Shown in pieces: positions 1-5,443 of a DNA stretch of 5,595 bases. A program made the position numbers and the translations under genes. The notes beneath the pieces were generated by a model, which saw only the letters and a program-made list of their open reading frames with translations, did not search any database and had not been told where the DNA came from. This DNA is from JANQLU01 sp964434955 (GTDB taxonomy: Bacteria; Planctomycetota; Planctomycetia; Pirellulales; Pirellulaceae): positions 1 to 5,595 of the forward strand of contig CAYSXI010000264.1 of the NCBI GenBank assembly GCA_964434955.1, written 5' to 3'. Each line of letters opens with the position of its first letter. Within the stretch, counting starts at the first letter, position 1.

Positions 1-615
1 TGTTTTGATGTCGAAGCTCAAGACACAACATCCGTCGGCAGCACCAAGTTGAATGATAACGGAATCCTCAAAGATGATTGGCGACGTCGAAATGCCCCAG
101 ATTGGCATCCTGCGTGAACCGGCAATGTCATATTCTTTGTTGAGGTTTATTTTCCATTCCACGTTTCCTGTCGAAGCGTCCAGGCAATGCAGATGGCCCA
201 TCGTGCCCAACGAAAAGGCTTTTCCGTCATGTATCGTGACGCATGACCGTGGTCCGGCCTGGTATCCCACGCGCGCGTATTGAGCGTCGTATTCGTGAAT
301 CCACACCTTCTTGCCGGTTTTCTCATCCAAGCAAATCACGCGTTCGGTTTGCTTCGGATCCGTTTGACGATCCATCACATATACCCGCCCCTGTGAAACG
401 GTTGGCCCCGAGTACCCGCCGCCAATCTTGAATCGCCAGGAAACTTTCAGGGAATCCTTATCGAATTTTTCGACGATATTTTTATCTTGCCAGACGCCGT
501 CCCGATTGTTGCCACGCCATTGCGTCCAATCATCCGCCTGTATAATTGCTGGGAAGGTACAAACGGCGAGTCCCGTAAATACAAAAAGGGTCAACAGCCG
601 AAATGAAGTATGCAT
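1..615 (-). CDS. Exported PQQ-like beta-propeller repeat protein, N-terminal part (gene continues past the left edge)
   Basis: An uninterrupted reading frame runs from the ATG at 615 down to base 1, giving 205 codons with no stop, so the 3' end lies outside the window. Residues 1-27 form a Sec signal peptide (hydrophobic core about 6-24, likely cut after IIQA). The mature protein opens with DDWTQWRGNNRDG (28-40), close to the start of many planctomycete PQQ-like propeller proteins. Two propeller blades are visible: ERVICLDEKTGKKVW (91-105) and GHLHCLDASTGNVEW (140-154), both fitting the G-x-(L/V)-x-(A/C)-L-D-x-x-T-G-x-x-x-W repeat. Known relatives share the fold of quinoprotein dehydrogenases and BamB; many lack shown enzyme activity, so a bound quinone or a scaffold role cannot be decided here. 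A purine-rich AGAGAGA just upstream supports the start. It is transcribed away from the glycosidase-family gene. The family call is firm; the function is not. Confidence 0.88.
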   Translation of the reverse strand, partial: MHTSFRLLTLFVFTGLAVCTFPAIIQADDWTQWRGNNRDGVWQDKNIVEKFDKDSLKVSWRFKIGGGYSGPTVSQGRVYVMDRQTDPKQTERVICLDEKTGKKVWIHEYDAQYARVGYQAGPRSCVTIHDGKAFSLGTMGHLHCLDASTGNVEWKINLNKEYDIAGSRRMPIWGISTSPIIFEDSVIIQLGAADGCCVLSFDIKT

Positions 616-620
616 CTGAA

Positions 621-627
621 TCTCTCT
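621..627 (-). promoter_or_regulatory. Possible ribosome binding site of the PQQ-like gene
   Basis: On the minus strand AGAGAGA lies five bases before the ATG at 615. It is only a partial match to AGGAGG, but it is the sole purine-rich block near this start and the signal peptide begins directly after it. Confidence 0.4.
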
Positions 628-765
628 GTCTGGTTTGATTTACTCTAGTATTTACGCTTTGAGCTGAAAAAGCGATTCGATTGCCTCGTGTATTGTAGCG
701 CATTCAACACACTTCTCGAAATCAGTTGCCCGTTTAACGGCACAAGTGAAAAAAGGCTCGTAATT

Positions 766-772
766 AAGGAAG
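766..772 (+). promoter_or_regulatory. Ribosome binding site of the NAGPA-family gene
   Basis: AAGGAAG sits eight bases before the ATG at 781. It decides the start: the reading frame is open back to a GTG at 688, but only the 781 start has this site and places a signal peptide at the very N-terminus. Confidence 0.65.
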
Positions 773-780
773 CTTTCGCC

Positions 781-1713
781 ATGCCGTTTAAACAACTTAT
801 TCGCGAAGGGTTATCCCAGGTCCGTCCTGCCTGCTTGCTACTGTGCGCATTTTGGCTCGTTGCGTGGCCCGTCGAACCGATTTTCGCCCAGAAAAAAATT
901 GCGCAAGAACAAACCTCGACGGAAGAGAAAATTATTCTCCCGGATACGGCCAAATGGACCTCGGTCAAACGAGATGAAGAAGTCGTCGCTTACCTTTCAA
1001 GCCTTGAATTGACCAAGCCGCGACCGGTTAAGCTCGTCGTTTTACGAGTCAGGCTCGATCGCGCCTTTGAGTTGGTAATTACACCGGATAACGGTGAACA
1101 GAAACTGGAAACCAATGGCTTGAAGACGTCGACATTCCTGGCCAAGCACCATGTCGATTTTGCCATCAATGCCGCGCCTTTTCATCCGGTTTCGCTGTTC
1201 GAAAACCAGCCGCACGATATTCGAGGCCTGCAAATTTCCGACGGGAACCTTGTGTCGAAACCGGATCCGAGCACGCCGGTCCTTCTTTTTGACGAGAGCC
1301 ATCAGCCAACCATCGAAGGCAAACCGCCAGCTGAGCTTGGCAAAATAAAACACGCGGTTGCCGGTTTTCACGTCGTCTTGAAATCCGGCAAACCGATGGG
1401 GAACAAACAACCGCTTCACCCGCGCACCGCAGTAGGAATTTCGAAAGCCAAAAATGAAATGATATGGCTCGTTGTGGATGGTCGGCAGAAGGGCAAATCG
1501 GAAGGTGTTTCCACGATGGAGCTGGGCCATATGCTGAAACAGCTGGGCTGCGAAAGCGGCATCAATCTTGACGGCGGCGGCACGTCAACATTGGTCCAAC
1601 GTGGCAAGGATGGCAAGCCGGCGGTGCTCAATACCCCGATTCATGCTGGCGTTCCTGGCTTGGAACGATCGTCTGCCAGCCATCTCGGTATTCGCTTCTC
1701 AAAGTCCAAATAG
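781..1713 (+). CDS. Exported phosphodiester glycosidase family protein (NAGPA/DUF2233 domain)
   Basis: The product is 310 residues. Residues 1-36 make a Sec signal peptide with a basic start, a hydrophobic core near 18-30 and a likely cut after IFA. The rest matches the NAGPA-type domain (named after human N-acetylglucosamine-1-phosphodiester alpha-N-acetylglucosaminidase) in the expected order: INAAPF (129-134), HPRTAVGIS (213-221), LVVDGRQKGKSEGVS (230-244), then the hallmark GINLDGGGTSTLV (260-272) and a closing ERSSASHLGIRF. Bacterial members are thought to cleave sugar phosphodiesters in cell-surface or extracellular polymers, but the substrate varies and cannot be read here. Export to the periplasm or outside follows from the signal peptide. 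The glycine-rich DGGG core is intact, so nothing suggests inactivation. It is a single-gene unit, divergent from the propeller gene and ending one base from the converging DinB-like gene. Confidence 0.9.
   Translation: MPFKQLIREGLSQVRPACLLLCAFWLVAWPVEPIFAQKKIAQEQTSTEEKIILPDTAKWTSVKRDEEVVAYLSSLELTKPRPVKLVVLRVRLDRAFELVITPDNGEQKLETNGLKTSTFLAKHHVDFAINAAPFHPVSLFENQPHDIRGLQISDGNLVSKPDPSTPVLLFDESHQPTIEGKPPAELGKIKHAVAGFHVVLKSGKPMGNKQPLHPRTAVGISKAKNEMIWLVVDGRQKGKSEGVSTMELGHMLKQLGCESGINLDGGGTSTLVQRGKDGKPAVLNTPIHAGVPGLERSSASHLGIRFSKSK
1645..1680. other. Nested inverted repeats at the 3' end of the NAGPA-family gene
   Basis: GCTGGC (1645-1650) pairs with GCCAGC (1675-1680). Inside, GTTCC (1651-1655) pairs with GGAAC (1662-1666) around the loop TGGCTT, leaving an eight-base bulge. 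The structure lies in coding DNA, about 30 bases before the stop codon. It could help end transcription of the converging gene, since only one base separates the two stop codons, but no T-run follows on either strand. It could also be chance. Confidence 0.3.
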
Positions 1714-1714
1714 C

Positions 1715-2215
1715 CTAAACGCTCGGCATGCCCTGAATGCGTCGCCAAGCCGAAACCTGTCCGAGGTGCAAGTTTTCATGGAAGACCATTAAATAAGGCA
1801 GCGCCATCCCCAGGTTCGGCAGGGGACCTTGCCAGCGCTCCAGGCTCATGGGCGTTTCAAAAATCGAATCGTCGCAATTGGCCAGCGAAGCGGCGACCGT
1901 TTCATGCCCGTTGCTGAATTCCGTCAGGAGATCATCTCGAGAAGCATAAATCGACGAGTCCGACTCGGGTTTGGAGAGCATTCCGAACGGGTGGTTTTTG
2001 GGATCGTCAAATTCGCGGCCATTCAATAGTCCATCGATGACCGGGAGATAGGCGTTCAAATGGCTGAATACCCAAGCTGGGTGATTCGATGGAGCTTTGC
2101 CCTCGGGCGCGGGCTGCAAAACCATCTGTTCGTCACTCAAGTCCGCGACCAAACGCTGACCATATTCCAAATTTTTTGCCCAACAATTCTGCAGGCCGTC
2201 GATTATCGCTGACAT
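1715..2215 (-). CDS. DinB-like (DinB_2 type) putative metal-dependent protein
   Basis: This 166-residue protein has the usual size of a DinB/YfiT-like four-helix bundle. These proteins bind a divalent metal through three histidines. Here the likely ligands are H52 in WVFSHLNAYL, and H146 and H150 in HENLHLGQVSAWRR, a typical H-x3-H-x-GQ ending of the family. Some relatives are thiol-dependent S-transferases (bacillithiol, mycothiol); most are uncharacterised, so no reaction is assigned. There is no signal peptide, so it is expected in the cytoplasm, unlike the neighbouring exported proteins. The ATG at 2215 is preceded by a strong GGGAGG. The gene converges on the glycosidase-family gene with one base between stop codons, leaving no space for a separate terminator. 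It is divergent from the M61 gene across a 248-base gap. The name DinB here refers to the Bacillus damage-inducible protein, not E. coli DNA polymerase IV. Confidence 0.85.
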   Translation of the reverse strand: MSAIIDGLQNCWAKNLEYGQRLVADLSDEQMVLQPAPEGKAPSNHPAWVFSHLNAYLPVIDGLLNGREFDDPKNHPFGMLSKPESDSSIYASRDDLLTEFSNGHETVAASLANCDDSIFETPMSLERWQGPLPNLGMALPYLMVFHENLHLGQVSAWRRIQGMPSV

Positions 2216-2219
2216 GATT

Positions 2220-2225
2220 CCTCCC
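2220..2225 (-). promoter_or_regulatory. Strong ribosome binding site of the DinB-like gene
   Basis: The minus strand reads GGGAGGAATC just before the ATG at 2215. It is the best Shine-Dalgarno match in the window and fixes this start. Confidence 0.8.
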
Positions 2226-2293
2226 AGGTTTCCCTCGAGTTTTCAATTTTTACGAAGCTTTGTCTAGCCCCGTGTTCCATCTCAAGCTTTACG

Positions 2294-2313
2294 CCGGAGT
2301 AATTGAACTCCGG
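2294..2313. promoter_or_regulatory. Perfect 7-6-7 inverted repeat, possible operator
   Basis: CCGGAGT (2294-2300) is an exact reverse complement of ACTCCGG (2307-2313) around the spacer AATTGA. Total length and symmetry fit the binding site of a dimeric helix-turn-helix regulator, and the place between two divergent genes fits control of either. It lies 78 bases upstream of the DinB-like start codon and 150 bases upstream of the M61 start. If transcribed it could instead form a leader hairpin. No regulator gene is present in the window. Confidence 0.4.
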
Positions 2314-2463
2314 AAAATCGACAAAAACCGAAAAAACAAAAGTGATTCCGGCGGCAGGTTGGTGCCTTTGATTTCCGTCCATGGAAGCCATCCCAACCCG
2401 GGGATTCTCGACTATCATGAACTGTTCGCCCATTTTGCTTCAAAATTGTCCCAGTCGATCCCA

Positions 2464-4557
2464 ATGAACTTTTCAACGATGGCAAACCGCGCTTCTCTAT
2501 TTGTATTTGCCCTATGCTTCCTGGCAGGACCTGCGGCCAACGCCCAGGTCGAAACCAAGTACATTCTCGATTTGACGGATTCCAAGAATCACTACTTTGA
2601 AGTCACCGTTGAAACCGAATCGACGGGCGATACAACGGAGTTGATGTTGCCGGTCTGGACTCCCGGTTCCTACCTGGTTCGCGAATACTCTCGAAACCTC
2701 GAGTCGATCAAAGCCACGACCACACGCGGACGATCTTTAGGCATCAAGAAGTCACGAAAGAATCGATGGGTTGTCGAAACCAAGGGAAACAAAAAATTCC
2801 GAGTGAATTACCGTGTCTACGCCAATGAACTTTCTGTTCGGACGAATTGGGTCGGACGGGAGTACGCCATCGTAAACGGTGCACCAAGTTTTATGACCGT
2901 GCCCGAATATCGCGACCAGAAACATACGGTTCGCATCGTATTTCCCAAAGGCTGGTCGAAATCGGCGACCAGTTTGACGCCCAGTAAAGACGACGCTCAT
3001 ACCTACACTGCCGAAAATTTCGACGAGCTAGTTGATAGTCCGATCGTCGCGGGCAACTTGCACTTCTACCCTTTTGAAGTTGCCGGGATTCCCCACGTGC
3101 TCGTCAACGTTGGTGAAAAGGGCTATTGGAATGGTGCGCAGGCAGCAAGCGACCTGAAGAAGTTGGTCGAGGCCCATCACAAGATGTGGCAAACCATTCC
3201 TTACAAACGATACTTTTTCTTGAATGTGATTTGTGAAGCCGGGGGCGGACTCGAGCACGACAATAGCTGCCTGATGATGACCAGCCGTTGGACTTTTCGG
3301 CAGCCGGGGCGATACCAAAGTTGGTTGAGTCTTGCCAGCCACGAGTTTTTTCACACCTGGAATGTGAGACGCTTGCGGCCGCAAGCCTTGTACAACTATG
3401 ACTACGACAACGAAAACTACACCCCCAGCCTCTGGATCGCGGAAGGCGTAACGAGCTATTACGAGGATTTACTTCTCGCTCGTGCCAAACTGATTTCACC
3501 GTCGGAGTTTCTTGGCAGGTTTTCCTCGAATATTCAGAGCACGCAATCCCGTCACGGCCGCAAGCTGCAAAGTCTTTCGCAGTCCTCTTATGATTCCTGG
3601 ATCAAGTTCTATCGACCTGACGAGAACTCATCCAACACTTCAATTAGTTATTATTCAAAGGGAGCCGTCGCGGCTTTCCTGCTTGACGGAAAAATCCGGA
3701 CGGAGTCGAATCACCAAAAAAGCCTCGATGACGTCATGCGAATTCTTTACCAGCGCTGTGCCGGCAAAAAAGGCTATTCACCCAAGGAATTCCGGGATGT
3801 TTGCAACGAGGTCGCTGGAACCGACCTATCGGACTGGTTTGCAAGGTCGATCGATTCAACCCAGGAGCTTGATTACCGCGACGGGCTGGAAGCGTTTGGA
3901 CTTTCCATTCCCGGATACAAATCGCCAGAAGAGACGCCGGACACCGCGGCACGCAAGCGCCCCTGGGTCGGCTTCTCGCTGGATTCAGACAACAAGGTCG
4001 TTCGGGTCGAACACAGTTCGCCAGCCACCAAAGCCGGGATTAACAAAGACGACGAGATCATCGCAGTCAATGATTATCGTGTCAGCAGCTTTTCGGCCCA
4101 GCTTGCCCAGTACTCGATCGGCGACCGTATCAAGGTGCTGTACGCGCGCCGCGGCGAAATCAAAACGCTGGATCTCGAGGTTGGCGGTAAGGGTTCTGGG
4201 TTTTGGCGATTGAGGAAAAGTGTGCGGCAATCAAGCAAGCAAAAGGAAGCTTACAAAACCTGGTTCTCCCCCAAAGAATCCACTCCGAAAACCAAACCCG
4301 AAGCTGCTGCCAAGCCAAAGGCAGGCTCGGCATCGGAACCCGGTGACAGCAAAGCCAACGTTGGTGGCCGCACCGGGAAAGTTGAAGCTGCGGGCGAACG
4401 GGCTAATGGCCAAGCCAGCGACGGTGCTCGCGACAACGTGAGCGAAAAAGACAAACAAAACAAACCGCCTGCAAAAGCCCTGCCTTCCAAAGTGAAGGAC
4501 AAAAAGACCGACGGCTCACAATCTCCTGCGATTCGCGGCTCTGGCATTCGAATCTAG
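2464..4557 (+). CDS. Exported M61 family metallopeptidase with PDZ domain
   Basis: The product is 697 residues from the ATG at 2464. Residues 1-27 form a Sec signal peptide ending in AANA. The N-terminal M61 domain carries PVWTPGSYLVREYSRN (63-78). The catalytic gluzincin domain holds GGGLEHDNS (260-268), the zinc site HEFFHTWNVRRLRP (293-306; H293 and H297 ligands, E294 catalytic) and the third-ligand helix LWIAEGVTSYY (E327). All are intact, so it should be active. A PDZ domain follows (about 500-573: WVGFSL, SSPATKAGI, DDEIIAVND). M61 enzymes (glycyl aminopeptidase type) remove N-terminal residues from peptides; here probably in the periplasm. From about 582 to the end lies a tail rich in K, A, P, S, G and E, longer than in most family members (usually near 600 residues). 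The start lacks a Shine-Dalgarno site; ATG at 2479 (residue 6) is an alternative. Single-gene unit. Confidence 0.93.
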   Translation: MNFSTMANRASLFVFALCFLAGPAANAQVETKYILDLTDSKNHYFEVTVETESTGDTTELMLPVWTPGSYLVREYSRNLESIKATTTRGRSLGIKKSRKNRWVVETKGNKKFRVNYRVYANELSVRTNWVGREYAIVNGAPSFMTVPEYRDQKHTVRIVFPKGWSKSATSLTPSKDDAHTYTAENFDELVDSPIVAGNLHFYPFEVAGIPHVLVNVGEKGYWNGAQAASDLKKLVEAHHKMWQTIPYKRYFFLNVICEAGGGLEHDNSCLMMTSRWTFRQPGRYQSWLSLASHEFFHTWNVRRLRPQALYNYDYDNENYTPSLWIAEGVTSYYEDLLLARAKLISPSEFLGRFSSNIQSTQSRHGRKLQSLSQSSYDSWIKFYRPDENSSNTSISYYSKGAVAAFLLDGKIRTESNHQKSLDDVMRILYQRCAGKKGYSPKEFRDVCNEVAGTDLSDWFARSIDSTQELDYRDGLEAFGLSIPGYKSPEETPDTAARKRPWVGFSLDSDNKVVRVEHSSPATKAGINKDDEIIAVNDYRVSSFSAQLAQYSIGDRIKVLYARRGEIKTLDLEVGGKGSGFWRLRKSVRQSSKQKEAYKTWFSPKESTPKTKPEAAAKPKAGSASEPGDSKANVGGRTGKVEAAGERANGQASDGARDNVSEKDKQNKPPAKALPSKVKDKKTDGSQSPAIRGSGIRI

Positions 4558-4560
4558 GCA

Positions 4561-4601
4561 GGTCGAATCGCGACCGACATTCGCCACCGCAAGAAGTGGC
4601 G
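4561..4601 (+). terminator. Two tandem short hairpins after the M61 stop codon, weak terminator candidate
   Basis: GGTCG (4561-4565) pairs with CGACC (4571-4575), and CGCCAC (4582-4587) pairs with GTGGCG (4596-4601). They begin three bases after the stop codon. No T-run follows, so this is not a classic intrinsic terminator; it could be a Rho-assisted end or an RNA-stabilising 3' structure. Confidence 0.3.
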
Positions 4602-4842
4602 GGTATTCTCTGCAACGTCACTCAGGGCGCAAGCACTTTTTGCGTGCGTCGCAAATCAAAACGAGATCGCGACAAAATTTTCCACTGCTTTGGAAATTAT
4701 CCGCATCAAATCCTGGTCGCTGATATCGGCCAGATTAAGAATTTGGTGAAACGGAAGATTTTTCTGTGTTAGGCGTCAGAACGCGCAATCTGCTGGCCGA
4801 AAAATTTTGTATCGAGCTGCGAGTTGTTTTGCTGGGCACTAA

Positions 4843-4862
4843 TTCGGCAACTGCCTGCCGAA
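4843..4862 (+). other. Perfect 7-bp inverted repeat upstream of the Tat-signal gene
   Basis: TTCGGCA (4843-4849) pairs exactly with TGCCGAA (4856-4862) around ACTGCC. It lies 84 bases before the start codon, so it could be a hairpin in the 5' leader or an operator. There is no sign of a known riboswitch. Confidence 0.3.
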
Positions 4863-4936
4863 CCAAGGACTGGGAAAGAAGGGGATTCTTTCGCTTGAAG
4901 TGGGGCACCGTGGCAAAGGGCAATTTAGTAATCCAC

Positions 4937-4940
4937 GGAG
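4937..4940 (+). promoter_or_regulatory. Ribosome binding site of the Tat-signal gene
   Basis: GGAG, followed by TGGGAA, sits six bases before the ATG at 4947 and supports that start over inner ATGs. Confidence 0.6.
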
Positions 4941-4946
4941 TGGGAA

Positions 4947-5408
4947 ATGTCGTCGCAAGAAAAAGGATTTTCGAAAAACCAAGTCTCTTCCAAGTCTTCC
5001 AAAGAGCGCGAGCTTAATCGCAGAAAATTTGTTCAAAAGATCATGGCTTCGCTACCTGCCGTCGGGCTTGCCTGTGCAGTACCGGCGATAGCGGCAGGAG
5101 GCGAAGGAAAGGCAGACGAGTGGATTTGTCGAACGCATGAGTTGTTTTCGGTCGACGGTTTCTCACTTTATGTTTGGACAGATTGCCAGAACCAAGAGAT
5201 TTTTATGCGGGTAGAGCCATCAGGCCAAGCATTTGGCGATTGCGGCGATCCATCTGAGCCGGATTGCGAAAAACTAGTTCAGTTCAAAGCCAGCGAACAG
5301 TCGCAGGACGCTTTAAAAGTTTTTTACTCACCCGAATTAACTTTGCAACAAAAACAAAAATTTGATTCCATAAAAGAAGTGCTCTTGTATAGCATCAATT
5401 TCGGCTAG
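4947..5408 (+). CDS. Small exported protein with twin-arginine-like signal and four cysteines, function unknown
   Basis: The product is 153 residues and I do not recognise its family. A polar N-terminal stretch rich in S, K and E (1-23) leads into NRRKFVQK (24-31), which fits the twin-arginine core R-R-x-F-x-x-K, with R25 and R26. A moderately hydrophobic segment (32-50) ends in AIAA, a likely signal peptidase cut. A Tat signal would mean the protein folds, possibly around a cofactor, before export. The mature part is about 103 residues, acidic, with four cysteines (C61, C80, C99, C107), which could form two disulfides or bind a metal; C99 and C107 sit in a D/P/G/E-rich loop (GDCGDPSEPDC). 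The C-terminal third (about 121-153) looks helical around QQKQKFDSIKEVLL. A good GGAG site supports the start. It stands alone, after a 389-base gap and converging on the next gene. It is probably a real gene given signal, start site and the terminator-like stem after its stop. Confidence 0.72.
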   Translation: MSSQEKGFSKNQVSSKSSKERELNRRKFVQKIMASLPAVGLACAVPAIAAGGEGKADEWICRTHELFSVDGFSLYVWTDCQNQEIFMRVEPSGQAFGDCGDPSEPDCEKLVQFKASEQSQDALKVFYSPELTLQQKQKFDSIKEVLLYSINFG

Positions 5409-5414
5409 TTGCTT

Positions 5415-5441
5415 TTTTCGCCCGATGCCAGCGGGCGAAAA
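5415..5441. terminator. 10-bp stem-loop in the convergent gap, likely shared transcript end
   Basis: TTTTCGCCCG (5415-5424) pairs perfectly with CGGGCGAAAA (5432-5441) around the loop ATGCCAG. It almost fills the 35 bases between two converging stop codons, the expected place for a bidirectional terminator. The T-run precedes the stem and A's follow it on both strands, so there is no U-tail after the hairpin in either direction. It may work with Rho or protect 3' ends. Confidence 0.5.
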
Positions 5442-5443
5442 CT

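Larger units (their letters stand above)
616..780. promoter_or_regulatory. Divergent intergenic region between the PQQ-like and NAGPA-family genes
   Basis: These 165 bases must carry the start signals of both flanking genes, which are read outward. No pair of boxes clearly matches a sigma-70 consensus. TATTGT at 691-696 is a weak -10 candidate for the plus strand but has no good -35 partner. A small inverted repeat, CGCTTT (655-660) and AAAGCG (669-674), lies inside. Its role as a shared control region is inferred from gene orientation only. Confidence 0.45.
2216..2463. promoter_or_regulatory. Divergent intergenic region between the DinB-like and M61 genes
   Basis: The 248 bases separate two genes read outward and should hold both promoters. 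The M61 frame is open through it back to a TTG at 2260, but the encoded stretch is polar, unlike any M61 N-terminus, and would bury the signal peptide 68 residues inside, so I treat it as non-coding. No convincing -35/-10 pair was found by eye. The only strong element is the inverted repeat at 2294-2313. Confidence 0.5.
4558..4946. other. 389-base intergenic stretch with several short hairpins, no convincing gene
   Basis: No reading frame here has a recognisable product, a supported start, or family motifs. A plus-strand GTG frame from 4766 runs into the next gene out of frame, and a minus-strand frame at 4735-4923 encodes nothing recognisable. Besides the tandem hairpins near 4561-4601, the stretch holds AATTTTCCA/TGGAAATT (4676-4698, one bulged T) and a perfect TTCGGCA/TGCCGAA stem with a six-base loop (4843-4862). 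It must include the promoter and leader of the Tat-signal gene. No -10/-35 pair stands out. Confidence 0.5.

Noticed and set aside
655..674. CGCTTT/AAAGCG inverted repeat in the first divergent region
   Set aside because: Only six pairs and A/T-rich on the inside; too likely by chance to call an operator.
688..780. Upstream extension of the NAGPA-family gene from a GTG at 688
   Set aside because: It would add 31 residues ahead of a clear signal peptide, has no ribosome binding site, and the ATG at 781 has AAGGAAG at good spacing.
2260..2463. Upstream extension of the M61 gene from a TTG at 2260
   Set aside because: The 68 added residues are polar, unlike M61 proteins, and would place the signal peptide deep inside the protein; the region contains the inverted repeat and should be regulatory.
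3512..4213. A 233-codon open frame on the plus strand inside the M61 gene
   Set aside because: It overlaps the catalytic and PDZ coding sequence in another frame, encodes an R/S/T-rich product with no motifs, and is a by-product of codon usage in the real gene.
4735..4923. Minus-strand frame of 62 codons in the long gap
   Set aside because: No family resemblance, no supported start, and composition typical of a chance frame.
4766..5017. Plus-strand GTG frame of 83 codons before and across the Tat-signal gene start
   Set aside because: No ribosome binding site or recognisable motif, and it overlaps the better supported gene out of frame.
5073..5084. Possible lipoprotein cut at C43 (GLAC) in the Tat-signal protein
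   Set aside because: The -3 position is glycine and the hydrophobic segment continues past the cysteine to AIAA, which fits signal peptidase I better.
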